Source: JANNPJ01 sp965200525 (GTDB lineage: Bacteria; Actinomycetota; Actinomycetes; Actinomycetales; Kineosporiaceae). From it: 64,000 bases of DNA. A program made the translations under genes and the position numbers. The stretch's first letter is position 1. The number at the start of each line of letters is the position of its first letter. The stretch is from contig OZ241368.1 in NCBI GenBank assembly GCA_965200525.1, positions 4,650,001-4,714,000 on the forward strand, read 5' to 3'. Below, piece after piece: positions 24,272-32,641 of the stretch. Under the pieces are notes generated by a model. That model had not been told where the DNA came from. It saw only the letters and a program-made list of their open reading frames with translations, and made no database searches.

Positions 24272-26029
24272 TCAGCGAACCGGGGCCGGGTAACCGACGT
24301 CGTCCCAGGCGATCGGCCAGGCCCGCGGTTCGCCGGCCGGTGCCTCGGCGGTCTCCGGGCGGCGCAGCCCGCTGATCCGCAGCGGGGCCAGGGCCCGGGA
24401 CAGCCGGTCGGCCCAGGCCGACTCGACCAGGTCGGGCCGGATCCCCTCGAGCACGGGGGAGTCGGCCCGGCGGAAGGCCAGCCGGCCGGGCGAGCAGGTG
24501 ACGACCGCCCGGCACTCCTCGGGCAGGGCCGAGGCCTCGGCGTCCAGGCAGATCACGTGGACGCCGGCCTCCTGGCCCTGGGCCAGCAGGCCGGCCACGC
24601 CGTTCACCGCCGACAGCCGCTCGATGCCGTCGAGCACCACCACGACCTCCGGGATCGACGGCACCGGCTGGCCACCGGGCAGCCGGGGCTGGGTCCGCTC
24701 GGCCACCAGCTGGCTGAGCTCGGCCAGCCGCTGCTCGAGCGACTCCCGGTCGTTGCCGATCAGCACGGTGACCCCGGAGGACTCGTCCGGCCGGGCGTGC
24801 GGCAACCGGGAGACCCACTCCCAGCGCCGCCGGGCGGCATAGTCGTGGGCGGTCAGGACGGCGATCCGCAGCTCGTGCGGGGCGTGGAAAGTGGCGCACT
24901 GAGCCAGTAGCCAGCGGGCCGTGGCATGGGTGGTGGAGGCGTGCCCGACGATCCCGAGCAGGCCCACGGCCTGCAGGTTCAAGGTCACCGGCACCTCGGC
25001 CAGCAGGGCAGGCGACGACTGGGGCACCTCGGTGTGCCAGCGGGTCGGGCCGACCCGCACCGGCGCGCCGCCGTCCTGGTCGTCGATCACGGTGCGCGGC
25101 GGCTGGGCGGCCAGGCCGAGCCGTAGCTGCAGCCAGTCGTCGTCCAGCGGCAGCCGCTCCCACAGCCGCCGGCCCGGGCCGACCGCGGTGAGCAGGGTCC
25201 GGGCCGGGTCCGGGGTCGCGTCCCGGCGCTCGCGGGTCTCCCGGGCCAGCGAGGCCAGCACCTCGGCCTGGGCGCTCTCGCGGTCCTGCCGCCAGCGGGC
25301 CAGCAGCCGTCGATAGTCGCGGTCCTGCCCGGACCGGCCCGGGACCGGCCGGGCCGGCAGCACGAAGTGCGGGGTTGTACGCGAGCGGGCCGAGCGCTGG
25401 TGCCGGACGAAGTCGAGGCCGAGCTCGGCGTCGTCCGGCTTGGCGTCGCCGTCCGGCTCGGTGATCGCAGCCAGCTCGAGCACGCTCTCGCCGCTGACCA
25501 GGTAGGCGCCCTGGGGCCAGAGTGTGCTTCCGGTCAGTTCGAGGCCGTCGAGCGTGGCCTCCGTGCCGGCCGCCGGGGTGACGTCGACCGCACCGCCGGG
25601 GCGGGCCACGACCGTGAGCGCGTCGGCCTCGAGCTCGTCGTCCGGCAGCGACAGGCCGGGCGCGTCGTGGCCGATCACGGTCCGGCCCAGGCCGAGACGA
25701 TGGACCCGGCCGGCGCCGGGGCCGTTGACCACCCGGACCTCGGCCAGCCCCGACGGGGTCAGTGCCGGTTGCTGCTCGCGGGCGTGCAGCTCGATCACGC
25801 TGCCCGGCCGGACCTCGGCGGTGCGCAGGGTGTGCCGCTCCGGGGCGACGGCCACGCCGTCCACCCAGAGCGGTACCCGGTGGGCGAAGGTCGGGTCGAT
25901 GTCGTCGTCCAGGGCCTGCAGCAGCTGGGGCAGCAGGGCGGGCAACGGGGTGTCGGGGTCGGCGTCGATCAGCACCTCGGTCTCGGTGCCGGCGGCCCGG
26001 CCGTCGCGAAGGGTGATCACGAACCGCAC
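24272..26029 (-). CDS. EccC/EssC N-terminal-like FHA protein lacking FtsK domains
   Basis: A 585-residue protein. Residues 1-85 form a beta-rich module (RFVITLRDGRAAGTETEVLI). Residues 95-190 form an FHA-like domain (VRVVNGPGAGRVHRLGLG, SLPDDELEAD). The remainder matches the segment of actinobacterial EccC/EssC proteins that precedes the first FtsK ATPase (ERRDATPDPARTLLTAVGPG, RRLWERLPLDDDWLQLRLG, EVVVVLDGIERLSAVNGVAG). The two membrane helices expected after FHA are missing, and the protein ends before any Walker A. GTG 26029 has a GGGGAGG ribosome site; the longer frame to 26056 lacks one. It faces the exoprotein gene. No WXG100 or other type VII genes are present. Confidence 0.78.
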   Translation of the reverse strand: MRFVITLRDGRAAGTETEVLIDADPDTPLPALLPQLLQALDDDIDPTFAHRVPLWVDGVAVAPERHTLRTAEVRPGSVIELHAREQQPALTPSGLAEVRVVNGPGAGRVHRLGLGRTVIGHDAPGLSLPDDELEADALTVVARPGGAVDVTPAAGTEATLDGLELTGSTLWPQGAYLVSGESVLELAAITEPDGDAKPDDAELGLDFVRHQRSARSRTTPHFVLPARPVPGRSGQDRDYRRLLARWRQDRESAQAEVLASLARETRERRDATPDPARTLLTAVGPGRRLWERLPLDDDWLQLRLGLAAQPPRTVIDDQDGGAPVRVGPTRWHTEVPQSSPALLAEVPVTLNLQAVGLLGIVGHASTTHATARWLLAQCATFHAPHELRIAVLTAHDYAARRRWEWVSRLPHARPDESSGVTVLIGNDRESLEQRLAELSQLVAERTQPRLPGGQPVPSIPEVVVVLDGIERLSAVNGVAGLLAQGQEAGVHVICLDAEASALPEECRAVVTCSPGRLAFRRADSPVLEGIRPDLVESAWADRLSRALAPLRISGLRRPETAEAPAGEPRAWPIAWDDVGYPAPVR

Positions 26030-26188
26030 GTCGACACCTCCCCGGACCGGCACCACCTGCCTGCCGGCCCCCGGAGCGGCGGCTGAGGGCAGCGACCGGA
26101 CACAGGTGCCGAACTGGGTGAATATGCCACGTTATCGGGTGACCCACGAGTTGGTCTGCCGCTTGAGCAGGTCTGAAATGATCCGGCC

Positions 26189-26827
26189 ATGGCTCACGGA
26201 CACGACCTCGACCAGCCCCCGCTCGGCATCACGGTGACCGGCAGCGGCCGGGCGGCCCAGGCCCCGGACGTGTTCGTGATGACCCTGGTGGCGCAGGCCC
26301 GCGCCGAGGGCGCCACCGTGGTGATGCGCCGGGCGGCCGAGACGCTGGACCGGATCCGGTCGGCCGCGCTGCAGCACGGCGTCCCCCGCGAGCAGCTGGT
26401 CACCAGCAACATGGCCCTCAACTCCGTCTACGACCAGCCCGAGACCCTGATCTGTGAGCTGACCCTCCAGGTGCGCTCGGGCGACATCGGCCGGGCCGGG
26501 GAGCTGGTCGCTGCCTGCGTCGAGGCCGGCGGCGACGGCACCAGGCTGTCGGGCACGTCGTTCGAGCACAGCGACCCGACCGCGCTGCTGGTCTCGGCCC
26601 GGCGGGCCGCCTTCGCCGACGCGCTGGCCCGGGGGACGGAGCTGGCCGCCCTGGCCCGGCGCAAGCTGGGCCGGGTGGAGCGGATCACCGAGGCCGCCCC
26701 GGCCTGGGCCCCGTTCGAGCGGGGCGCGGTGACGGCGATGTCCGCCTCCGGCCCGACCGTGGACGAGGGCACGCTCGGGGTCGGCGTCAGCGTCACCGTC
26801 AGCTGGGTCTGGGCGGACCGGGTCTGA
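26189..26827 (+). CDS. SIMPL (DUF541) domain protein
   Basis: A 212-residue protein with the SIMPL pattern: ITVTGSGRAAQAPDVFVMTL at the start, MRRAAETLDRIRSAALQHGV, a central strand set, and the terminal LGVGVSVTVSWVWAD. Bacterial DUF541 proteins are linked to envelope or oxidative stress. No signal peptide is visible, so this one is probably cytoplasmic. ATG start at 26189. It converges with the GyrI-like gene with a single base between the stop codons. Confidence 0.85.
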   Translation: MAHGHDLDQPPLGITVTGSGRAAQAPDVFVMTLVAQARAEGATVVMRRAAETLDRIRSAALQHGVPREQLVTSNMALNSVYDQPETLICELTLQVRSGDIGRAGELVAACVEAGGDGTRLSGTSFEHSDPTALLVSARRAAFADALARGTELAALARRKLGRVERITEAAPAWAPFERGAVTAMSASGPTVDEGTLGVGVSVTVSWVWADRV

Positions 26828-26828
26828 G

Positions 26829-27362
26829 TCAGGGCTGGTCGGCGAGGCGGAACAGCAGTTCGGTCTCCCACTTGGCCGGGTCCGGTTCGGCGGTCGGGTC
26901 GGTCTTGTAGAGCTCGAGCCGCAGCCCCCAGTGCTCGGCGCCGTCGGTGTCGGTCATGTCCCAGTCGACTCCGTGCGCGGACCCCCAGTCGAGCAGGTCG
27001 GCCGTGACCTCACGCAGCCCGTCGAAGTGCCCGAGGTGGGTCACGGCGGCGAACCGGCCCCCGAGCAGGACGCCGGCCTGCACCTTTTCGTCGCCGATGA
27101 CCTCGCCCGGCACCGGGATGCCGGCCTCGACGTCGAGGGTGCCGGCGTGCCAGAGCACGTTGTACTTGAAGAACGGCGGCCCGTCGGGCTCGACCCCGCG
27201 GTCGGTCAGCCAGCCGAACAGGCCCGGGATCTCGTCGGCCAGCTCGGACAGCTCGTCCATCCGGACCACGCGCCGCACCGACACGTACGGCTGGGCCGTC
27301 CGCTCGACGATCACCGGTTCGACCGGGGGGTTCGGGCTGGGCGGCAGCGGGGTCTCAGTCAT
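26829..27362 (-). CDS. GyrI-like (AraC effector-binding) domain protein
   Basis: A 177-residue stand-alone effector-binding domain: VIVERTAQPYVSVRRVVRMD at the start, GPPFFKYNVL, and the DGLREVTADLLDWGSAHGVD helix preceding the GLRLELYKTDPT strand region. These folds bind small amphipathic ligands or gyrase. No DNA-binding domain is attached, so a ligand-sequestering or enzymatic role is possible. ATG start at 27362. Confidence 0.82.
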   Translation of the reverse strand: MTETPLPPSPNPPVEPVIVERTAQPYVSVRRVVRMDELSELADEIPGLFGWLTDRGVEPDGPPFFKYNVLWHAGTLDVEAGIPVPGEVIGDEKVQAGVLLGGRFAAVTHLGHFDGLREVTADLLDWGSAHGVDWDMTDTDGAEHWGLRLELYKTDPTAEPDPAKWETELLFRLADQP

Positions 27363-27399
27363 GCCGAGGTAGACGCCCGAACCGAGGAGAACTCATCGG

Positions 27400-27480
27400 C
27401 GTCCGGCGGCCGGCGGCCGGCGTCTGGTGACCGGCGACCGGCGACCGGCGACTAGCGACTGGCGTCCGGGGTCTGGCGAG
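27400..27480. repeat. Degenerate GGCGACC/GGCGTCC repeat patch
   Basis: A run of overlapping 7-9-bp words such as GACCGGCGACCGGCGACCG and GGCGGCCGGCGGCC fills much of the 179-base spacer between two minus-strand genes. No hairpin with a T-run was found. Confidence 0.6.
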
Positions 27481-27541
27481 GCCGCTTGCGTTCGAGCGCA
27501 ACCGTCGCCGGTCGGCCCCGGATGCGCCGACGACCGCCGGG

Positions 27542-27994
27542 TCAGTCCTGGACCGGCTCGGGGGCCGCCTCGAGGACGAACACCGGGATCTCCCGATCGG
27601 TCTTGGCCTGGTAGGCGTCGTAGTCGGGCCAGACCGTGGTGGCCCGCTTCCACCAGGCCGCCTTCTCCTCGCCGGTCAGCTCCCGGGCCCGGCGGTCGAC
27701 GACGGTGTCGTGGTCGCGTACCTCGACCTCGGGGTCGGCGAGCAGGTTGAAGTACCAGACCGGGTTCTTCAATGAGCCGCCCTGAGAGGCCACGGCCAGG
27801 TAGTTGCCGTTGTGCTCGATCCGCATCAGTGGGACCTTGCGCAACTTGCCTGATCTGACTCCGCGAGTGGTCACGATGATCACCGGGACGCCGCGCAGCG
27901 TCGTCCCCTCGGTGCCGTTGGAGCTCTCGTACAGCTCCACCTGATCGCGGACCCACTGGGACGGGCTCGGCTCGTACTCACCGGCGAGGGGCAT
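27542..27994 (-). CDS. Deazaflavin (F420)-dependent oxidoreductase, DUF385/Ddn family
   Basis: A 150-residue split-barrel protein of the FDOR/nitroreductase group. Family-typical segments are VIIVTTRGVRSGKLRKVPLM, RIEHNGNYLAVASQGG and NPVWYFNLLADPEVEVRD. Such enzymes use F420H2 to reduce quinones or nitro compounds; the actual substrate is unknown. ATG 27994 is divergent from the SRPBCC gene with 58 bases between starts. Confidence 0.9.
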   Translation of the reverse strand: MPLAGEYEPSPSQWVRDQVELYESSNGTEGTTLRGVPVIIVTTRGVRSGKLRKVPLMRIEHNGNYLAVASQGGSLKNPVWYFNLLADPEVEVRDHDTVVDRRARELTGEEKAAWWKRATTVWPDYDAYQAKTDREIPVFVLEAAPEPVQD

Positions 27995-28052
27995 GCCCCG
28001 ACACTACGTGGCGTTGCCCGCCGCCGCGCGGCCGCGGTGTCACAGTGACCGG

Positions 28053-28526
28053 ATGACGAGCGCTGTGCACGTGACGATCGTGGCGGCCGGGCCGAGGGCG
28101 GTCAGCCGGCGGGTGACCGTGGCGGCTGCGCCGGCCACCCTGTTCGACCTGGTCGCCGACCCCCGCCGGCACGGCGAGCTGGACGGCTCGGGGACGGTCC
28201 ACGCCATCGTGGCCGGCCCCGAGCGGCTGGCCCTGGGGGACACCTTCTCGGTGCGGATGACCCTCAAGGGCATTCCCTACCGGATCACCAGCACGGTGAC
28301 CGGCTTCGAGGAGAACGCGCTGCTGGAGTGGCAGCACCCGCTCAAGCACCGCTGGCGCTGGCAGTTCGCCGAGGTCGCCCCGGGCCGGACCGAGGTCACC
28401 GAGACCTGGGACTACGGCGAGAGCAAGCACTCGCGCTTCCTGGAGTGGACCCGGTACCGGCAGATCAACGGCGACGGCATCAGCCGGACCCTGGAACGCC
28501 TGCACGAGCGCTACGCCGCCGGCTGA
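28053..28526 (+). CDS. SRPBCC (START-like) family protein
   Basis: A 157-residue ligand-binding fold: SRRVTVAAAPATLFDLVADP, GDTFSVRMTLKGIPYRI, LEWQHPLKHRWRWQFAEV, GRTEVTETWDYGESKHS. These are the polyketide cyclase/dehydrase-type features. The ligand is unknown and no biosynthetic cluster surrounds it. ATG 28053 (MTSAVHV) was chosen because the longer frame to 27993 overlaps the divergent gene's start. Confidence 0.85.
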   Translation: MTSAVHVTIVAAGPRAVSRRVTVAAAPATLFDLVADPRRHGELDGSGTVHAIVAGPERLALGDTFSVRMTLKGIPYRITSTVTGFEENALLEWQHPLKHRWRWQFAEVAPGRTEVTETWDYGESKHSRFLEWTRYRQINGDGISRTLERLHERYAAG

Positions 28527-28556
28527 GCCGGCCACCCGGCCCAGCCGGAGGGTTGC

Positions 28557-29060
28557 TCAGCCGACCGGGCTCGGTTGCCGCCGGGCGGTGGCGGGCGGCG
28601 TCCACAAGGAACATTCGACCGGGAACACGGTGTCGACGTCGCGGCCCATCAGCAGCGCCACTGGGCCCTCGGTGGGAACGGCCGGGCCCAGTCGCAGGGT
28701 CACCGGCCGGCCGTCGAACTCGCCCTGATAGGGCGGGATGTCGAAGTCGTCGGCCTCGCTCAGGCGGTGGGCCGGGGTGAACAGCCCGCTGCTGAGGAAG
28801 GGGATGAGCCGGAACGCCGGACCGTGGACGGACCGGTCGGCCAGGTTCACGTCGCGCGGCAGCCACAGGCTCAGCTCCGGAATTCCCTGATCCCAGAGAC
28901 CTTCGGTGCAGAGATGGACCCTTCCGGTGTCCTCGACGTCGAAGGCGAACTGGATCTGAAGGTCGTCGTCCCGCCCCGAATAGGGTTCGAACTCTTTCTC
29001 CTCGAAGTCGAACTCGTCGAAAGGGTTGCCGGGCCGGTCGAAGGTGTTGCCGGTACTCAT
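28557..29060 (-). CDS. Hypothetical acidic protein
   Basis: A 167-residue soluble protein with a strongly acidic N-terminus (FDEFDFEEKEFEPYSGRDDD) and a predicted beta-rich body (LQIQFAFDVEDTGRVHLCTE, LWLPRDVNLADRS, VTLRLGPAVPTEGPVALLMG). I do not recognise the family. ATG 29060 follows GGGAGCAG. It has its own upstream spacer containing the terminator of the P-loop gene. Confidence 0.7.
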   Translation of the reverse strand: MSTGNTFDRPGNPFDEFDFEEKEFEPYSGRDDDLQIQFAFDVEDTGRVHLCTEGLWDQGIPELSLWLPRDVNLADRSVHGPAFRLIPFLSSGLFTPAHRLSEADDFDIPPYQGEFDGRPVTLRLGPAVPTEGPVALLMGRDVDTVFPVECSLWTPPATARRQPSPVG

Positions 29061-29125
29061 GTCTGCTCCCGCCGGGACGGATCGAAGTGGATGAGCGACA
29101 TCGTGGCCGGGATCCACGACCGCCG

Positions 29126-29162
29126 GAAAAGTTGTCCACAGCTGCGAGAACTGTTGACAACT
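29126..29162 (-). terminator. Probable intrinsic terminator after P-loop kinase gene
   Basis: Twelve-base arms AGTTGTCCACAG (29130-29141) and CTGTTGACAACT (29151-29162) pair with one mismatch around a nine-base loop. Read on the minus strand, the stem is followed by TTTT, 42 bases downstream of the kinase stop. The arms incidentally resemble DnaA boxes (TTGTCCACA/TTGTCAACA). Confidence 0.6.
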
Positions 29163-29203
29163 GGTCGGTCGAGCGGACGCCAGGGCCGATCTCAGGGCCG
29201 ACT

Positions 29204-29773
29204 TCAGGAAGCGGCGTCGACCAGGGCCGAACCGGCCCAGCGGGTCACCGCGCTCCGATCGCGGAGCCGGACGATGGTGAGCTCGGGCCGCCGCTCGTGC
29301 ACCTTGGCCACTCGCGGGCCGATCAGCGGATGGTTGGACCAGGCCCAGCGCAGGATGTGCTCGGGATCGGTGAACATCGTGTGCAGCGGCGGCTCGAGGT
29401 TGCCGTTCCAGAGCGGCTGGCGGCCCAGCCGGCGCCGCAGGGTGCGGCGGATCACCTGGCGCATCACCACCGGCCGGGGCAGGTCGAGCCAGATCATCAG
29501 GTCGGAGCGGTCGGCCAGCAGGTCGCGTACCTGACCGTACTGCCACTCGGTCACCCAGTCGGGCTCGGCGCTGAATCGCCGCACGTCGTCGACGAATTCC
29601 GGCCGACCGACCCAGCCCGGACCGTGGAACAGGCCGTCGATCTCGGTGTGCGGCAGGCCCAGCACCTGGCTCACCCGGCCGGCCAGGGTGGTCTTGCCCG
29701 AGCCGGAGGTGCCCGCGATCAGGACCCGGTGAGGTCGTCGCGGCAGCGCGTCGTCCGGTCCCAAGATGGGCAC
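29204..29773 (-). CDS. P-loop adenylate-kinase-like nucleotide-binding protein
   Basis: A 189-residue protein with Walker A GTSGSGKTT near residue 23, then LGLPHTEIDGLFHGPGWVGR and LMIWLDLPRPVVMRQVIRRT. This is the layout of 'topology modulation' or FlaR-like small kinases. The phosphate acceptor is unknown. The likely start is GTG 29773 (VPILGPDD); upstream frame would enter the divergent phzF-like gene. A stem-loop terminator follows. Confidence 0.8.
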   Translation of the reverse strand: MPILGPDDALPRRPHRVLIAGTSGSGKTTLAGRVSQVLGLPHTEIDGLFHGPGWVGRPEFVDDVRRFSAEPDWVTEWQYGQVRDLLADRSDLMIWLDLPRPVVMRQVIRRTLRRRLGRQPLWNGNLEPPLHTMFTDPEHILRWAWSNHPLIGPRVAKVHERRPELTIVRLRDRSAVTRWAGSALVDAAS

Positions 29774-29876
29774 CTTCCCAGGGTAGTCCAGCCGGGTCGC
29801 GGTTGTCGGGCAGATCGCAAAACCCCCGGTGACGCCAGTGACTGCGGATTGGCCGTCGAAACTGTCGGGGCCGGCT

Positions 29877-29890
29877 GGCAGCATGCTGCC
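29877..29890. promoter_or_regulatory. 14-bp perfect palindrome abutting the PhzF-like start codon
   Basis: GGCAGCATGCTGCC is self-complementary and ends directly before the ATG at 29891, where a ribosome site would be expected. It could be an operator in the divergent promoter region or an RNA hairpin that hides the start. Confidence 0.5.
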
Positions 29891-30733
29891 ATGCGCAGAT
29901 TCGCTCAGGTCGATGTGTTCTCCTCCCGCCCCGGGCTGGGCAATCCGGTGGCCGTGGTGCTCGACGCCGAAGGCCTCGACGACGAGGCGATGGCCCGGTT
30001 CGCCCGCTGGACCAACCTGTCCGAGACCACTTTCGTGCTGCCGGTGACGGCGAGCGGGGCCGACTACCAGGTCCGGATCTTCACCCCGAGCCTGGAACTG
30101 CCGTTCGCCGGCCATCCCACCCTGGGCACCTGCCGGGCCCTGATCGACGCCGGGGTGTTGCCCGGCCGGCCGGCCGGCGGCCAGTGGGTCCAGCAGTGCG
30201 GGGCCGGCCTGATCACGGTCCGGCCCGGCGACGACGGCTCGCTCAGCTTCGGCGCGCCGCCGGCCGAGGTCAGCCCGTCACCGCTGACCGACGTGCTGCT
30301 GAAGCGCATGCTCGGCGTCGCGCCGTCCGACCCGCTGATGATCGACGTCGGCCCGCGCTGGCTGACCGCCCGGATCAGCCCGGCCGAGCTCGACGAGCTG
30401 GTGCCCGACGGGGCCGCCTTCCTGGCGGCGTTCGATCCCCAGGTCGACACCGGGATCAACCTGTACGCGGTCGACGGCGACCGGAACGTCCACGTGCGGT
30501 CCTTCTTCGAGGCCGACGGCACGTTCACCGAGGACCCGATCTGTGGTTCCGGCAACGCCGCGGTCGGCGTCCACCTGCTGAGCACCGGTCACGCTGGCGA
30601 CGTCCCGGCCACCTACCAGGCCCGGCAGGGCCGGCACCGGGGCCGCGACGGCCGGATCACCGTCACCCTGGGCGACCCGGTCCGGGTCGGCGGTGCCGCG
30701 GTCACGGTGGTCTCGGGCACCGTGGCGATCTGA
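29891..30733 (+). CDS. PhzF family isomerase/epimerase
   Basis: A 280-residue protein of the PhzF/diaminopimelate epimerase-like fold. N-terminal signature RRFAQVDVFSSRPGLGNPVA, conserved LSETTFVLPV with the catalytic Glu, ELPFAGHPTLGT, and the C-terminal EDPICGSGNAAVGVHL. There is no phenazine cluster nearby, so the substrate is unknown. No Shine-Dalgarno is visible because a perfect palindrome fills that position. Confidence 0.92.
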   Translation: MRRFAQVDVFSSRPGLGNPVAVVLDAEGLDDEAMARFARWTNLSETTFVLPVTASGADYQVRIFTPSLELPFAGHPTLGTCRALIDAGVLPGRPAGGQWVQQCGAGLITVRPGDDGSLSFGAPPAEVSPSPLTDVLLKRMLGVAPSDPLMIDVGPRWLTARISPAELDELVPDGAAFLAAFDPQVDTGINLYAVDGDRNVHVRSFFEADGTFTEDPICGSGNAAVGVHLLSTGHAGDVPATYQARQGRHRGRDGRITVTLGDPVRVGGAAVTVVSGTVAI

Positions 30734-30852
30734 GTGGCGATCTGACCTGCTGTCAGGGTCGGCGGAGGGCTTCGCCAGACTGACGGCGACCGGTCCTCGA
30801 CCGGTTCGAACCGGCCCGCCCGGTCGTCCCGTGAGCAGGAGGATTCTCAGCC

Positions 30853-31842
30853 GTGCGTTACGTGATCATCGGTGCCGGCGCGATCGGGGGCACGTTCGGT
30901 GCTCTGCTGTTCGAGAACGGCCACCCGATCGTCCTGGTCGCCCGCGGCGCTCACCTCGACGTATTGCGCTCGAAGGGGTTGCGCTTCGTCACCCCGCGAG
31001 GTGTGAGCACCCTGGCGATCCCGGCGATCGCCGGCCCGGAGGAGATCGACCTGCAGCCGGACGATGTGCTCGTGCTGTGCGTGAAGAGCCAGGACACGGC
31101 GGCCGTGCTGGCCCGGTGGGCCGACCGGCCGGTGGCCGGCGGCGGGGTCGCGGCCGACCGGTTGCCGGTGGTCTGCGCTCAGAACGGGGTCGAGAACGAG
31201 CGGGTCGCGTTGCGCCGGTTCGCCCGGGTCTACGCGATGGCGGTGATCCTGCCGGCCGGCCACCTGGAGCCGGGCCAGGTCACCGCGGTCAGCGATCCGG
31301 TGGTCGGCGTGCTCACGCTCGGCGTCTACCCCTCGGGCACCGACGAGCTGGCCGAGCGGATCGGCGCCGACCTGACGGCGGCCCGCCTGCCGACCACGGT
31401 GGTCGAGCAGGTCCGGCCCTGGAAGTACGCCAAGCTGCTGCGCAACCTGGCCAACGCGATCGAGGCGGTCTGCGGTCCGCCGCTCGACGAGCCGGACGCC
31501 GTCCGATTGCGGGCCCGGCTCGTCGACGAGGCCCGCACCGTGCTCACCGCGGCCGGCATCGCGGTCGCCGACGAGGCCGAGTACCAGGCCGGATTCAGCC
31601 GGATCACGATGCGCGACGTCGCCGAGGGGGCCCGGCCGGGGGGCTCCAGCTGGCAGAGCCTGGCCCGGGGCACCGGCTCGATCGAGGCGGCCTACCTGAA
31701 CGGCGAGATCGTGCTGCTGGCGCGGCTGCACGGCGTGCCGGCGCCGGTCAACGCCCTGCTGCAGCGGCTGGCCGAGCAGGCCGCGGCCCAGGCGATCGCC
31801 CCCGGCTCGATCAGCGCGGCCGAGGTGCTGGCCCAGCTCTGA
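30853..31842 (+). CDS. 2-dehydropantoate 2-reductase family (PanE/ApbA-like)
   Basis: A 329-residue NADPH-dependent ketopantoate reductase-like enzyme. Rossmann motif GAGAIGGTFGALL at residues 7-19, VLVLCVKSQDTAAVL, AQNGVENE, and the helical C-terminal domain with KYAKLLRNLANAIEAVCG containing the catalytic Lys. The family also includes non-pantoate ketoacid reductases. GTG 30853 follows AGGAGG. The gene is followed after 31 bases by the DUF2071 gene on the same strand. Confidence 0.88.
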   Translation: MRYVIIGAGAIGGTFGALLFENGHPIVLVARGAHLDVLRSKGLRFVTPRGVSTLAIPAIAGPEEIDLQPDDVLVLCVKSQDTAAVLARWADRPVAGGGVAADRLPVVCAQNGVENERVALRRFARVYAMAVILPAGHLEPGQVTAVSDPVVGVLTLGVYPSGTDELAERIGADLTAARLPTTVVEQVRPWKYAKLLRNLANAIEAVCGPPLDEPDAVRLRARLVDEARTVLTAAGIAVADEAEYQAGFSRITMRDVAEGARPGGSSWQSLARGTGSIEAAYLNGEIVLLARLHGVPAPVNALLQRLAEQAAAQAIAPGSISAAEVLAQL

Positions 31843-31873
31843 GCCCGCGGGCCGGCGCGCGTAGGGTTCGATC

Positions 31874-32623
31874 GTGGACGTCGAACCGGTCACCCCGAGC
31901 CCGACCCGCGACGTCGGCCGGGTGGTCTTCACCCAGACCTGGGCCGAGCTGACCTTCCTGCACTGGGCGGTGGAGCCGGCCCGGATCCAGCCCTACCTGC
32001 CCGCCGGGGTGCGGCCCGACGTGATCGACGGCGCCAGCTACGTCGGCCTGGTGCCGTTCCGGATGCGTGACATCGGCGCCTGGGGCAGCCCCGGTCTGCC
32101 GTACCTCGGCTCGTTCCTGGAGACCAACGTCCGGCTCTACTCCGTGGACGCGCGGGGCCGGCGCGGCGTCGTCTTCGTCTCCCTGGACGCCTCCCGGCTG
32201 GCCCCGGTGCTGGCCGCGCGGTGGGGGCCGGGCCTGCCCTACCTGTGGTCGAGGATGAGCTACGAGCGGTCCGGTGACCGGATCAGCTACGGCTGCCGTC
32301 GGCGCTGGCCCGGCCCACGGGGCGCTCACTCGCAGATCGGGATCCAGGTCGGCGAGCCGCTGCGGGCCGATGCCCGGGAGCACTTCCTGACCGCCCGCTG
32401 GGGCCTGCACCTGAGCGGGCGGCGCCTGCGGGGCGGGCCCGCCCCGACCTTCTACTGGCCCAACCAGCACGAGCCCTGGCCGCTGCGCGCGGCCACGGTC
32501 ACCCGTCTGGACGACGAACTGCTGGCCGCGGCCGGGTTCGGTGACCTCACCACCCGGCCCCCGGACAGCGTGCTGTTCTCCGAGGGCGTGCACTCCGTGT
32601 TCGGGCCGAGGCTGCCGGCCTGA
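31874..32623 (+). CDS. DUF2071 (YqjF-like) protein
   Basis: A 249-residue protein matching the acetoacetate-decarboxylase-like DUF2071 family: TWAELTFLHWAVEPARIQPY, LPAGVRPDVIDGASYVGLVP, FLETNVRLYSVDARGRRGVV. Function is not established. GTG start at 31874, closely following the PanE-like gene, so co-transcription is likely. It converges with the SDR gene 18 bases away. Confidence 0.88.
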   Translation: MDVEPVTPSPTRDVGRVVFTQTWAELTFLHWAVEPARIQPYLPAGVRPDVIDGASYVGLVPFRMRDIGAWGSPGLPYLGSFLETNVRLYSVDARGRRGVVFVSLDASRLAPVLAARWGPGLPYLWSRMSYERSGDRISYGCRRRWPGPRGAHSQIGIQVGEPLRADAREHFLTARWGLHLSGRRLRGGPAPTFYWPNQHEPWPLRAATVTRLDDELLAAAGFGDLTTRPPDSVLFSEGVHSVFGPRLPA

Positions 32624-32641
32624 GACCACCCGGCCTACGGC

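Noticed and set aside
24272..26029. Complete type VII secretion locus
   Set aside because: No EccB, EccD, MycP or WXG100 genes are near, and the EccC-like protein has no ATPase domain.
29891..30733. Phenazine biosynthesis cluster
   Set aside because: A PhzF-like gene alone without other phz genes does not indicate phenazine production.
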